A stretch of DNA of 64,000 nt from CAVUCH01 sp963739995. GTDB taxonomy: Bacteria > Acidobacteriota > Vicinamibacteria > Vicinamibacterales > JAENWD01. The stretch lies in assembly GCA_963739995.1 (NCBI GenBank), contig CAVUCH010000004.1, positions 248,001 to 312,000 on the forward strand, given 5' to 3'. Of this stretch, positions 26,555 through 34,806 are shown one piece after another. The number at the start of each line of letters is the position of its first letter. Position 1 is the first letter of the stretch. The translations under genes and the position numbers were made by a program. Below the pieces are notes generated by a model. The model made no database searches and was not told the origin of the DNA. It saw only the letters and a list, made by a program, of their open reading frames with translations.

Positions 26555-28111
26555 CTATCTCTGGTCGGCGCCGGGCGAGGGCACGGCAGCAGTGCTCCCG
26601 CCGGGGCGTGAGGCCCGGTGGAAATCCGCGGCCGTCAGATCGAGGTCCGACAGCTGGACCACCTCGAAGGTCGTGAAGCCGACGCCTTTCAGTGCGTCGG
26701 TGAACGCCGCCGCGTTCCCGACGAGGACGACCGACAGCCGATCGGGCCGGAGATACTGCCGCGCGACGCGCTGGATGTCGTCGACCGTGATCGCGTTCAC
26801 CCGCTCGCGGTAGCTCTCGATCTCGCTCAGAGGCAAACCGTAGAAGACCACGTTCAGCACCTGCGCCGCGATCGCGTCCGGCGTCTCGATCGTGAGGGGG
26901 AAGCTGCCGGCCAGGTAGGCCTGCGCATCAGCCAGCTCGCGCTCGTCCACCCGCTCCCGCTGCAGTTTGTGGAATTCATCGACGATCAACCGCAGCACTT
27001 CGGCCGTCGTTTCGGTGCGCGTGTCGGTATCGGCCATGAAGTCACCGCCCTGCTTGAGCGACTGCGTGCTCGCCTCCGCCCCGTAGGTGAGCCCGCGCTC
27101 CGACCGCAGCACCCGGTGCAGCCGGTTGCTCCCTTCGCCGCCGAGGATCTTCATTGCCAGGTCCACCGCCAGGTAATCCTTGTGCTGGCGTTCGATGCCA
27201 AGATGCCCGACGCGGATTTCGGTCTGCACCGCGTCGGGCTTGTTGACGATCACGAGGCGCCGCGTCGCCACCGGCTGTTCCGTTGCCCGCACCGGCGGGA
27301 CGTCGCGCTTCGCCCAGTTGCCGAACACGCGCTCGGCGCCGGCAAACGCCTCTTCGGCCGCGACGTCGCCGACCACCGCGAGAATGGCGTTGTTTGGTGT
27401 GTAGTAAAGCCGATGAAAGGCGTGGAGGTCCGCGGCCGTGATCGACTGCAGCGATTCGGGCGTGCCGGAGCCCGGCATCCCGTACGGATGGAACCCGTAG
27501 ACGAGCCGATCGAACACGACGCTCGCGACGAAATCGGGATCCTCGAAGCTGACCGTCAGCCCCGAGACAGCCTGCTGGCGCTGGCGATCGATTTCCTCCT
27601 GCTTGAACGCCGGATTCCGCACCACATCGGACAGCAGATCGAAGCCAAGCGCGAAGCTGTCCTTCATCACGATCACGTTGGCGAAGCTGAGGTCGTTACC
27701 CGCGCCCGTGTCCAGCCCGCCACCGATCGAATCGATCGTGTCGGCGATCTGCTCGGCCGAACGCGTGGTCGTCCCCTGGTCGAGGAGCGCGGCCGCCAGC
27801 GCCGCGGCGCCGCTTTTCCCCGGTGCGTCGCAGACACTCCCCGCCTGCACCAGCAAGCGCAGGGTCACCACGGGCTGCTCGTGATGCATTACGACGACCA
27901 CGCGCATCCCATTCGACAGGGTGCGGATCTCGTAAGGGGGAAAATTCACATCCCGGGCGGGAAGCGGGCGCGGCGGGTTCTCGGAGGGCCAGTCCTTCAC
28001 CTGCGCGACGGCGGCCGTACTGGAGGCCACGAGGGCAAGGAGCGCCAGGATCAGCGCGACGCGGGCGCTGCCCGGGAGACTGCCGTGGTCGTTGTGCATC
28101 ATGCGTATCAT
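26555..28111 (-). CDS. M16-family peptidase subunit lacking the zinc motif
   Basis: A 518-residue protein with a signal peptide (ALILALLALVASSTAAVAQ) and the two M16 half-domains. The place where HxxEH should stand reads GAAALAAALLDQGTTT, so it cannot bind zinc. It keeps the substrate-side Arg/Tyr motif RSERGLTYGAEAS in the C-terminal half. In known two-chain bacterial M16 enzymes one chain gives the zinc site and the other the Arg/Tyr pair, so this is the second chain. It is translated 26 bp after its partner. Start at 28111 is one of several close ATGs. Confidence 0.85.
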   Translation of the reverse strand: MIRMMHNDHGSLPGSARVALILALLALVASSTAAVAQVKDWPSENPPRPLPARDVNFPPYEIRTLSNGMRVVVVMHHEQPVVTLRLLVQAGSVCDAPGKSGAAALAAALLDQGTTTRSAEQIADTIDSIGGGLDTGAGNDLSFANVIVMKDSFALGFDLLSDVVRNPAFKQEEIDRQRQQAVSGLTVSFEDPDFVASVVFDRLVYGFHPYGMPGSGTPESLQSITAADLHAFHRLYYTPNNAILAVVGDVAAEEAFAGAERVFGNWAKRDVPPVRATEQPVATRRLVIVNKPDAVQTEIRVGHLGIERQHKDYLAVDLAMKILGGEGSNRLHRVLRSERGLTYGAEASTQSLKQGGDFMADTDTRTETTAEVLRLIVDEFHKLQRERVDERELADAQAYLAGSFPLTIETPDAIAAQVLNVVFYGLPLSEIESYRERVNAITVDDIQRVARQYLRPDRLSVVLVGNAAAFTDALKGVGFTTFEVVQLSDLDLTAADFHRASRPGGSTAAVPSPGADQR

Positions 28112-28137
28112 CCGTCCAGGGGCCCGCAGGCGCCGCT

Positions 28138-29514
28138 CTACTGCGTCTGGCCGCGCGGCAGGATGGTGATCACCAGCCGGTTGTTGCGGGTGAAGTAGGT
28201 GTTCGCCACCCGTTGGATGTCTCTGACGCCAATACCCATGAAGATATCGAACTCGCCGTCCGCCGTTGTCACGTCGTCGTGAATCACGGCGGCGTGCGCG
28301 AGCTGCAGCGCCTTCTGCTGGTTGGTCTCGCGACCCATGATGTAATCACGCGCGAACTGGTTCTTCGCCCGTTGGAGTTCGTGATCCGTCACCGGATCGG
28401 TCTTGAGCCGCTCCAGTTCGGCGACCAGCGCCTTCTCGGCGGCCTCCGGCGTGTGACCCGGCTGCACGAGCGCGAAGGCGTAGAACAGGTTCGGCTGCTC
28501 GATGATGTTGCCGACGCCACCGGCCGCGAGCGCCACGCCACTGTCGTAGACCAGCTTGCGATAGATACGGGAGCTCTCGCCGTCCGAAAGAATCTTCGAG
28601 GCCATGTGCAGCGGATATGAATCCGGATGCCCGTCGTATGTGATGTGGTGCGCCACCACGACGACGGGCAACGGCCACCCCTCTTCCAGCGTGACGCGTC
28701 GCTCCTTCTGCGTGGGTGGCTCGGCCGGGATGTCCCGCGGCACCGCCTTCGTGGGCTTCGGGATGCGGCCGAAGTAGCCCTCGACCAGCTGCGCCACCTG
28801 CGAGGCATCGAAGTCTCCGACGATGGTCAGCGTGGCGTTCGAGGGCACGTAGAACGTGCGATAGAAGTCACGCACATCCTCGATGGACGCCGCTTCGAGG
28901 TCCGCCATCGAGCCAATCGGCTGGTGCTTGTAGGGGTGCACCGTGAACGCGTTATCGAAGATGATCTCGGGCAGCCGACCGTACGGCTGGTTCTCCACCC
29001 GCATGCGCCGCTCTTCCTTGACGATCAGCCGCTCCCGCTCGAACGTGTCCTTGTTGATGCGGAGGGTTGCCATCCTGTCGGCCTCGAGCCACAGGATGAG
29101 CGGCAGGTACTGCGCGGGCGCGGTCTGCCAGAAAACCGTCGTATCTTCATTCGTGTAGGCGTTGCTCTGGCCGCCAACGCTCGAGATGAAGGAGGTATGG
29201 GCTTCCGGCTGCACGTTCTTCGAGCCCTTGAACATCATGTGCTCGAACAGGTGGGCGAACCCGGTGCGGCCGCTGCGCTCGTTTTTCGACCCGACGTGAT
29301 ACCAGATCTGCACGTGCACGATAGGCGTCGAATGGTCTTCGGACAGGATGACGGTCAGACCATTCGGCAGCTTCGAGATTTGATACTGCAGCTTCGGTGG
29401 ACGGACGGCGCCCTGGAGGTGAGCCGGAAGAACCGCAGAAATCAGGGCAAGCGCGGTCGCGATCGCGGCAGCAAAGGGCCGCGAAATCCTGAGAAGACGG
29501 GCACCTGGCGCCAT
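28138..29514 (-). CDS. M16-family zinc peptidase, catalytic subunit
   Basis: A 458-residue pitrilysin-like peptidase with an N-terminal signal sequence (FAAAIATALALISAVLP). The inverted zinc motif is complete: FAHLFEHMMFKGS (His88, Glu91, His92), with a distal glutamate in the KEERRM region. The second half starts near PVVVVAHHITYDG. It is probably periplasmic and degrades small proteins or peptides in a clam-shell chamber with the zinc-less partner directly downstream. ATG 29514 has a weak ribosome-binding site. Confidence 0.9.
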   Translation of the reverse strand: MAPGARLLRISRPFAAAIATALALISAVLPAHLQGAVRPPKLQYQISKLPNGLTVILSEDHSTPIVHVQIWYHVGSKNERSGRTGFAHLFEHMMFKGSKNVQPEAHTSFISSVGGQSNAYTNEDTTVFWQTAPAQYLPLILWLEADRMATLRINKDTFERERLIVKEERRMRVENQPYGRLPEIIFDNAFTVHPYKHQPIGSMADLEAASIEDVRDFYRTFYVPSNATLTIVGDFDASQVAQLVEGYFGRIPKPTKAVPRDIPAEPPTQKERRVTLEEGWPLPVVVVAHHITYDGHPDSYPLHMASKILSDGESSRIYRKLVYDSGVALAAGGVGNIIEQPNLFYAFALVQPGHTPEAAEKALVAELERLKTDPVTDHELQRAKNQFARDYIMGRETNQQKALQLAHAAVIHDDVTTADGEFDIFMGIGVRDIQRVANTYFTRNNRLVITILPRGQTQ

Positions 29515-29629
29515 CCGCTCGATTATGGCACACGGGTCCGCGGCCTCCGGTGGCGGTGCACTCACGCGAGGCTGAAGTCCGGCTCCGTAATCTTGGATGA
29601 CCCGCTTTCGGCCCCGTTCAGACCTGCGA

Positions 29630-30676
29630 TCAATCGCGTTCCCGGCGGTCTTCACCGATACGCGCTTCGAGCGCGTCGAGACGTCGGATCAAGGCGAGGA
29701 GCTGGCGGCGCAGCTCGGGGAGGCGGCGGACGACAGCCGATGACGCCAACCATTCGCGGTTCGGCATGGCCGGGTACCCGGACACGACCGAGCGGGGCTC
29801 TACCGAGCTGGGAATGCCGGTCTGCGCGGTGGCGATCACGTGGTCGCCAATCGTGAGGTGACCAGCCACGCCCACCTGCCCGGCCAGCGTGACGTGATCG
29901 CCCAGCGTCGCGCTCCCCGCGATGCCGACCTGCGCCGCCAGCAGCGAGTGCGCACCTACACGAACGCCGTGTGCAATCTGCACGAGGTTGTCGATCTTCG
30001 TCCCTGCCTCGATGCGCGTCTCGCCCACCGCAGGCCGATCGATCGTGGTGTTCGCGCCGATCTCCACGTCGTCCGCGATGACGACGCGCGCGCGCTGCGG
30101 GATCTTCCGCTGTGTGCCGTCCGGGAGCGCGACGAAACCGTAGCCGTCGCTGCCGATCACGACGCCATCCTGCAGGATCACGCGCGCACCGATGACGGAG
30201 CGCTCGCGCACCGATACGTGCGGGTAGAGGATGGAGTCGTTCCCGATGCTCGCGCCGCGGCCAATCACGACGTGGGGGTGAACGACAACGCGGTCACCGA
30301 CGCGGACGCCGGAGGCGATCACCACGAATGGGCCGATGCTGACGTCCACGCCGATCGACGCATCGGCGGCAACGACGCTCGACGGGTGCACACCAGGCTG
30401 CGGCATATCGTCCGCGGTGAGCAGCTCGAGCGCCTCCGCGAAGGCGAGATAGGGGTTGGGCGCGCGGAGCGCGGCCACCGGCGGCGCGGCCACACGCTCG
30501 CCGACGATGACTGCGGACGCCCGCGTCGTCTCCAGCGCTGCCGCGTATCTCGGGTTGGCGAAGAAGCTGACGTCGCCGGGCCCGGCCGCTTCGAGCCCGG
30601 CGATGCCGGTAATCTCGATGGCGCCATCCCCCTCCAGGCGGCAGCCCAGGCGCTCAGCGAGCTCGCGCAGTCTCAC
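29630..30676 (-). CDS. lpxD: UDP-3-O-acylglucosamine N-acyltransferase
   Basis: The third step of lipid A synthesis. The 348 residues begin VRLRELAERLGCRLEGDG (uridine-binding domain, DVSFFANPRYAAAL), followed by a left-handed parallel beta helix of hexapeptide repeats from about residue 105 to 310, with SDGYGFV and the catalytic His in VQIAHGVRVG. A C-terminal helix finishes the trimer (LPELRRQLLALIRRLDALEA). The GTG at 30676 is chosen because LpxD proteins usually start at this point; no ribosome-binding site is clear. It shares a strand with lpxB but is separated from it by the M16 genes. Confidence 0.95.
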   Translation of the reverse strand: MRLRELAERLGCRLEGDGAIEITGIAGLEAAGPGDVSFFANPRYAAALETTRASAVIVGERVAAPPVAALRAPNPYLAFAEALELLTADDMPQPGVHPSSVVAADASIGVDVSIGPFVVIASGVRVGDRVVVHPHVVIGRGASIGNDSILYPHVSVRERSVIGARVILQDGVVIGSDGYGFVALPDGTQRKIPQRARVVIADDVEIGANTTIDRPAVGETRIEAGTKIDNLVQIAHGVRVGAHSLLAAQVGIAGSATLGDHVTLAGQVGVAGHLTIGDHVIATAQTGIPSSVEPRSVVSGYPAMPNREWLASSAVVRRLPELRRQLLALIRRLDALEARIGEDRRERD

Positions 30677-30737
30677 GGTGACGGCGGGGAAGGCGCGGGC
30701 GTGCGCGCAGGACCGGCACCGCGGGGCACCATTTTCG

Positions 30738-31433
30738 TCACGCGCTCGGAACCGCCAGCCGATCGAAGAACGTGGCGAGCCGTTCCAGCCGTAGCCGCTC
30801 GGCAATCTCGCCGACGCGGGCTTCGCGCACTTCGGGTTCGAGCGCCGCGAGCGTCCTCAACTCGGCGAGCGGATCACTGGGGCGCAGTTCCCACTGGACG
30901 CAGTCGAGCCCTTGACGGGCCCCGCGCATCGACAAATAGTGGCCCACCAGCCGGAACGCGAGATAGTAGGCCGCTACGTTCGGCCCTGGCAGCACGACCA
31001 GTATCGCCGAGAGCGCAAAGAGGATGCCGTCGATCGCGAGCCAGCGCCGATGGTGGTCGTAATCGACGCGAAGGCTGGTGCGAAGGATCTGCAGGGCCGC
31101 CTCGGGCGCCAGATCGACCGGATACCATGCGATGGCCGCCTCCTGGCGCCGCAGGTGCCAGAGCAGCCGCTGCTCGGCAATGCGTTCGGCAATCCGCCGG
31201 AGCGTCGCGCGCTTCAGGCGCTGGTAGCGCGAGAGACCATGCGCCTCGTGATGGGACAGGTGGTGACCGCGACGGCGCTCGCGCTCGGCTTCGGCCAGTG
31301 CCTCGCGAAACCGATGCATCAGGCCTTTGAAGAACCCTTGCGGCGCCTCGGGCTCGTCGACCGGATCCTCGTCGGGCACTTCGCAGTACAACTCGTAGCG
31401 GTCGGCCCCGACGGGAATGAGGAAGACCTCCAT
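30738..31433 (-). CDS. Mit_KHE1-like (mitochondrial K+/H+ exchange-related) membrane protein
   Basis: A 231-residue protein beginning MEVFLIPVGADRYELYCEVP, the opening I associate with bacterial members of the family related to yeast mitochondrial K+/H+ exchange factors. Residues 30-85 are highly charged with histidines (RGHHLSHHEAHGLSRYQRLK). One or two hydrophobic stretches follow (AIDGILFALSAILVVLPGPN, AAYYLAFRLVGHYLS). A C-terminal region has amphipathic helices. Function in bacteria is unproven. A GTG at 31454 is an alternative start. Confidence 0.65.
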   Translation of the reverse strand: MEVFLIPVGADRYELYCEVPDEDPVDEPEAPQGFFKGLMHRFREALAEAERERRRGHHLSHHEAHGLSRYQRLKRATLRRIAERIAEQRLLWHLRRQEAAIAWYPVDLAPEAALQILRTSLRVDYDHHRRWLAIDGILFALSAILVVLPGPNVAAYYLAFRLVGHYLSMRGARQGLDCVQWELRPSDPLAELRTLAALEPEVREARVGEIAERLRLERLATFFDRLAVPSA

Positions 31434-31555
31434 GCGTGGGCCGTACGATAACACAGGGTTTTCGCCCGCTCGAACGGCCCGTGCCGCAGCGCGGGAGGAC
31501 GCCCGCGACGCGCTCAGCGCGCCGCGCGCGTCAGATCGCTCGGTGAGATGCGCGT

Positions 31556-31705
31556 CTACACGACCGTTCGTCTGCCCGAGAGCAGGTTCACCACGAACAG
31601 CACGAGGGCGATGACGAGCAGCACGTGGACGATGCTACCCGCGACGTTGAACGCAAATCCCAACAGCCAGAACACGAGCAGCAATACGATCAGGGTCCAG
31701 AGCAT
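31556..31705 (-). CDS. Lmo0937-like 49-residue membrane protein
   Basis: A tiny protein too short for routine gene calling. It opens with MLWTLIVLLLVFWLLGFAFN and has a second hydrophobic span (HVLLVIALVLFVVNLL), giving two membrane segments joined by a short loop. This matches the lmo0937 family of small bacterial membrane proteins of unknown function. A GGGAGGAGAAG ribosome-binding site stands 5 nt or less from the ATG at 31705, which supports translation. Confidence 0.8.
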   Translation of the reverse strand: MLWTLIVLLLVFWLLGFAFNVAGSIVHVLLVIALVLFVVNLLSGRRTVV

Positions 31706-32056
31706 CGGCTTCTCCTCCCGGGCGACCTTGCCCGCACCTGAACCGGTATCAACTCCCGTGCCACGAGGCTCAGCAGCCCGACTCGAGCCACGGTTCTGCC
31801 GGTGTGACGCGAAAGCCTCCTGCGAGCACGTGACCCACGCGTGGATTACTGCCGATTCGAGGCCGATCGACCCCCATCAGCCCAGGGGTCAGCGCGGGCA
31901 GTGTCCCATCGTTTGGACCTTCCCCCACCGAGACCCGCTGGTCGCCGACGGATCCAACTATCTCGTTGTGAACTGTGAGACCGTGTGTTTCCGCTTTCGT
32001 ACCCTCGCGCTTCCATTCGTCCTGCAGAGATGCCAGGCGGAGCACAGGGGTCGCCT
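31706..32056. other. Non-coding gap between divergent genes
   Basis: About 350 bp without a convincing frame, RNA or repeat. It must hold the promoters of the 49-residue protein (left) and of nfo (right). No strong hairpin or T-run was seen. Confidence 0.4.
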
Positions 32057-32062
32057 TATAGT
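32057..32062 (+). promoter_or_regulatory. -10 box of a probable leaderless nfo promoter
   Basis: TATAGT, then 6 nt, then the nfo ATG at 32069. No -35 match and no ribosome-binding site are visible. Confidence 0.45.
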
Positions 32063-32068
32063 GAACCG

Positions 32069-32941
32069 ATGCCGAGAATCGGCGCCCATATGTCCATCGG
32101 CGGCGGGCTGCCGCGGGCGGTCGACCGCGCGGCGCTGCACGGGTGCGAGACGCTGCAGATTTTCACGAAGTCGGCCGGCCAATGGCGTGCGCGTCCGCTC
32201 CCGCCGGAGGAAGTCCGCGCATTCCGGCGCCGCGTCGAGGAGACCGGCATCACGCCGGTCGTCGCGCACGCGAGCTACTTGATCAACCTGGCGACACGCG
32301 ACGGCACGCTCCGGGCACAATCGATGACATCACTCGCCGAGGAGCTCGACCGTGCCGAGGCGCTCGGCCTCGCAGGCGTTGTCCTGCATCCCGGCGCATG
32401 CACCAGCGGGGAAGACGACGGCGGGCTCCAGCTGATTGCCCAGTCGCTCCGCAGCGTGCTGAACGTCAAACCGCGAGCACGCGTCCGTGTGCTGCTCGAA
32501 CACACGGCCGGACAGGGGACGGTGCTCGGTCACACGTTCGAGCAGCTCGCGCGGATCATCGAGCTGACCGACGGGTCACCCCGCGTCGGCGTCTGGCTGG
32601 ATACGTGCCACCTGCTTGCGGCGGGGTACGACATCGCGACCAACAGCGGTTATGCCGACGTGTTTGCGTGGTTTTCGCGGGTGATCGGCCTCGAACGGCT
32701 GACGGGCTTTCATCTGAACGACTCGAAGACGGCCCTCGGCAGCCGCACCGATCGTCACGAGCACATCGGAAAGGGCCACCTCGGGCTCCACACCTTTCGC
32801 CGGGTGCTCAACGACCCGCGGTTCGCGACGTTGCCGATGCTGATCGAGACGGCGAAGACGGAGCACGGGAGCCGCGCAAACGTGACGCTCGATGCGCTGG
32901 ACGTGATGAACCTGTCAGCACTGCGGGCGCTGCTGACCTGA
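32069..32941 (+). CDS. nfo: Endonuclease IV (AP endonuclease)
   Basis: Cuts DNA at abasic sites in base-excision repair. The 290 residues form a TIM-barrel with trinuclear zinc ligands in the family motifs: RIGAHMSIGGGLPRAVDRA, TPVVAHASYLINLAT, GVVLHPGACTSGEDDG, LLEHTAGQG, VGVWLDTCHLLAAGYD, GFHLNDSK, DRHEHIGKGHLG and LIETAKTEHGS. The length is standard. The start lies 6 nt after TATAGT without a ribosome-binding site. It is monocistronic and convergent with the AMMECR1 gene. Confidence 0.95.
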   Translation: MPRIGAHMSIGGGLPRAVDRAALHGCETLQIFTKSAGQWRARPLPPEEVRAFRRRVEETGITPVVAHASYLINLATRDGTLRAQSMTSLAEELDRAEALGLAGVVLHPGACTSGEDDGGLQLIAQSLRSVLNVKPRARVRVLLEHTAGQGTVLGHTFEQLARIIELTDGSPRVGVWLDTCHLLAAGYDIATNSGYADVFAWFSRVIGLERLTGFHLNDSKTALGSRTDRHEHIGKGHLGLHTFRRVLNDPRFATLPMLIETAKTEHGSRANVTLDALDVMNLSALRALLT

Positions 32942-32997
32942 CCTGACAGGTTGCGACGGCCCAGGCGGCCGAGTGCCAGCGTGCAGCCCCTGGGAGC

Positions 32998-33567
32998 TCA
33001 CTCCGCCTCGCCTTCGGCGAACACGACGGCTTCGAACCAATAGAGGCGCGCACCACACTGCCATGCATCCGGCGGCAATCCCGCCTTGATGCACGTGTGG
33101 TCGAGGAACTGCTCGCGCGTCCACCCGTGGTCGACGGCTACCTGCGGCAGCAGCAGACCGCGAGCCGTGCCCTGCTCCACCACCAGGCCGTGGCGCCCGA
33201 CCTCCACCGCTGCCGGATCCGCCACGGCTTCCACGGGCGTGAGCACGGAGATTTCCAGAGAGAGGTTCCTCAGGTCTGGGAGAGTGAGGGGCGGGAACCG
33301 CGGGTCGCCAAACGCCGCGGCACGTGCGCAGTAGCTGACGACTTGCCCCAGCGGCTCGCGCGGCTCGGGCTGCCCGACGCACCCGTGCAGTTCCCGCTTG
33401 ACGAACACCGTTACGAACGCCCCTCCGCGTCGAGCGAACGCGCCACGGTGTTCGGGCTGCGTGACGGAGGCAATGCCGAGCCGGGTTTCGATCGCCGCGC
33501 GGGCGACCGCGAGCAGGGCGCGCCCGTCGCTCTCTGTGAGGTCAGCCAGGTCATGCGCTTGTGCCAT
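32998..33567 (-). CDS. amrA: AMMECR1-domain protein (AmmeMemoRadiSam system protein A)
   Basis: A 189-residue protein with the AMMECR1 fold: GGAFVTVFVKRELHGCVGQ, SYCARAAAFGDPRFPPLTL, LSLEISVLTPVEAV, HGLVVEQGTARGLLLPQV and a C-terminal CGARLYWFEAVVF. It belongs to the three-part AmmeMemoRadiSam system, whose chemistry is not settled. It overlaps its partner (Memo-like) by 17 nt. The third member, a radical SAM protein, is not in the window. Confidence 0.9.
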   Translation of the reverse strand: MAQAHDLADLTESDGRALLAVARAAIETRLGIASVTQPEHRGAFARRGGAFVTVFVKRELHGCVGQPEPREPLGQVVSYCARAAAFGDPRFPPLTLPDLRNLSLEISVLTPVEAVADPAAVEVGRHGLVVEQGTARGLLLPQVAVDHGWTREQFLDHTCIKAGLPPDAWQCGARLYWFEAVVFAEGEAE

Positions 33568-34405
33568 CGGCGAACTCCCCGAGGACGGCGCTCATGTACC
33601 CGACGACCTGCCCGGTATCGCCGGTCACATCGCCGGAATCGCCGTACCGGAGCACGCGCGCACGCGTCGCGCCGAGCCCGCGCGCCGCGCGCATGACCGC
33701 GACGATCGGGCCGCCGCCGCATGCGTGCGACGGGTCGGCGGTGAGGCTCGACTGCAGGCCCTCCGGATCGTTCCGCTCGACTTGCCGGACGACGACGGCG
33801 TCGAGCCGCGCAGCCGTCTCGCGATCCTGGTAATGCGACAGATCGCTGCTTGCGATCAGCAGCGGCTCGCGCCCGTGCAGCACCTGCGCCAGCGCGTCGC
33901 CCAGTGCAGCGACCGTGGCGGCATGCTGATGTCCTACGAGCAGGGGCAGGATCGGCACGTCCGGAAAGAGCCGCGCGAGAAATGGCAGCTGCAATTCGAG
34001 CGAATGCTCCCGTCCGTGGACAGCGGGGTTCTCGCGGACCAGCGGCGTCGCGGCGCGCAGCTCGGCGGCGAGCCCCGCGTCGACCGCAAGTGCGCCCAGC
34101 GGCGTGGCGAAGCTGCCGTGCCCCCAGACCGCCACACCCTCAAACCGATGGAAGTGCGACGGGCCTACGATGACCGCGACGTCGTAGTGCTGGCGGGACA
34201 CCGCGCCGTAGCCCTGGCCGGCAATCGCGCCGGAGTACATCAGACCCGCGTGCGGCGACACCACCGCACGCACCCGAGGCCCGATTGGCTGCACGCCCGC
34301 GAGGTACGCATCCACGGCCGCCCGCAGCGCGTCGGCATTCCCGGGATACCAGCTGCCCGCGCAGACGGCGGGACGCGTGGCGCTGCCCGCTTTCGGTTCA
34401 GCCAT
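33551..34405 (-). CDS. amrB: Memo-like protein (AmmeMemoRadiSam system protein B)
   Basis: A 284-residue protein of the MEMO1/AmrB family, related to class III extradiol dioxygenases. Characteristic motifs are PAVCAGSWYPGNADALR, AVVSPHAGLMYSGAIAGQGY, VIVGPSHFHRFEGVAVW, HGREHSLELQLPFLARLFPD, SSDLSHYQDRETA and GDSGDVTGDTGQVVGYMSAV. His and Asp residues there line a metal-like pocket. GGAGG is 6 nt before ATG 34405. It is translated first and overlaps the AMMECR1 gene, suggesting a complex. Confidence 0.92.
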   Translation of the reverse strand: MAEPKAGSATRPAVCAGSWYPGNADALRAAVDAYLAGVQPIGPRVRAVVSPHAGLMYSGAIAGQGYGAVSRQHYDVAVIVGPSHFHRFEGVAVWGHGSFATPLGALAVDAGLAAELRAATPLVRENPAVHGREHSLELQLPFLARLFPDVPILPLLVGHQHAATVAALGDALAQVLHGREPLLIASSDLSHYQDRETAARLDAVVVRQVERNDPEGLQSSLTADPSHACGGGPIVAVMRAARGLGATRARVLRYGDSGDVTGDTGQVVGYMSAVLGEFADGTSA

Positions 34406-34493
34406 ACCGCGCCTCCAACTGGACGATCGTAGCACCCGTACCACTCCGTCGGCACTGGCATCGATGGCATCCGATCGACCCCGGCCCGTGTGT

Positions 34494-34499
34494 TAGCAT
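34494..34499 (+). promoter_or_regulatory. -10 box of a probable leaderless gatCA promoter
   Basis: TAGCAT, then 7 nt, then the gatC ATG at 34507. No ribosome-binding site lies in the 7 nt. The -35 region is not recognisable. Confidence 0.4.
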
Positions 34500-34506
34500 C
34501 CGCGCC

Positions 34507-34806
34507 ATGCCCGATCCGCTGACCCGTGAGGATGTGCAGCGCATCGCCGAGCTGGCCAGCCTCGAGCTCACGGAGGTGGAGCTCGAAACCTTCACTCGAC
34601 AGCTCGCCGCGTTCCTCACCTACGCAGAGCAGGTGCAGGAGATCGATACCACCGGCGTGCCGCCCACCTCGCACGTCATGGGGGCCATGCCACTCGACCG
34701 GAGCGACGATCCCCGGCCGTCCATCCCGCGTGACGAGCTCCTGGAGAGCGCGGCCGACGCGTCGATTGATACAGGGCTCTTCCGCGTGCCCCGGGTGATT
34801 GCCTGA
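34507..34806 (+). CDS. gatC: Asp-tRNA(Asn)/Glu-tRNA(Gln) amidotransferase subunit C
   Basis: A 99-residue subunit that tethers GatA to GatB. It shows the family pattern LTREDVQRIAELASLELT, LAAFLTYAEQVQEIDTTGV, and SIPRDELLESAAD. Its stop codon shares a base with the gatA ATG (TGATG). gatB is not adjacent, which is common. Confidence 0.93.
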   Translation: MPDPLTREDVQRIAELASLELTEVELETFTRQLAAFLTYAEQVQEIDTTGVPPTSHVMGAMPLDRSDDPRPSIPRDELLESAADASIDTGLFRVPRVIA

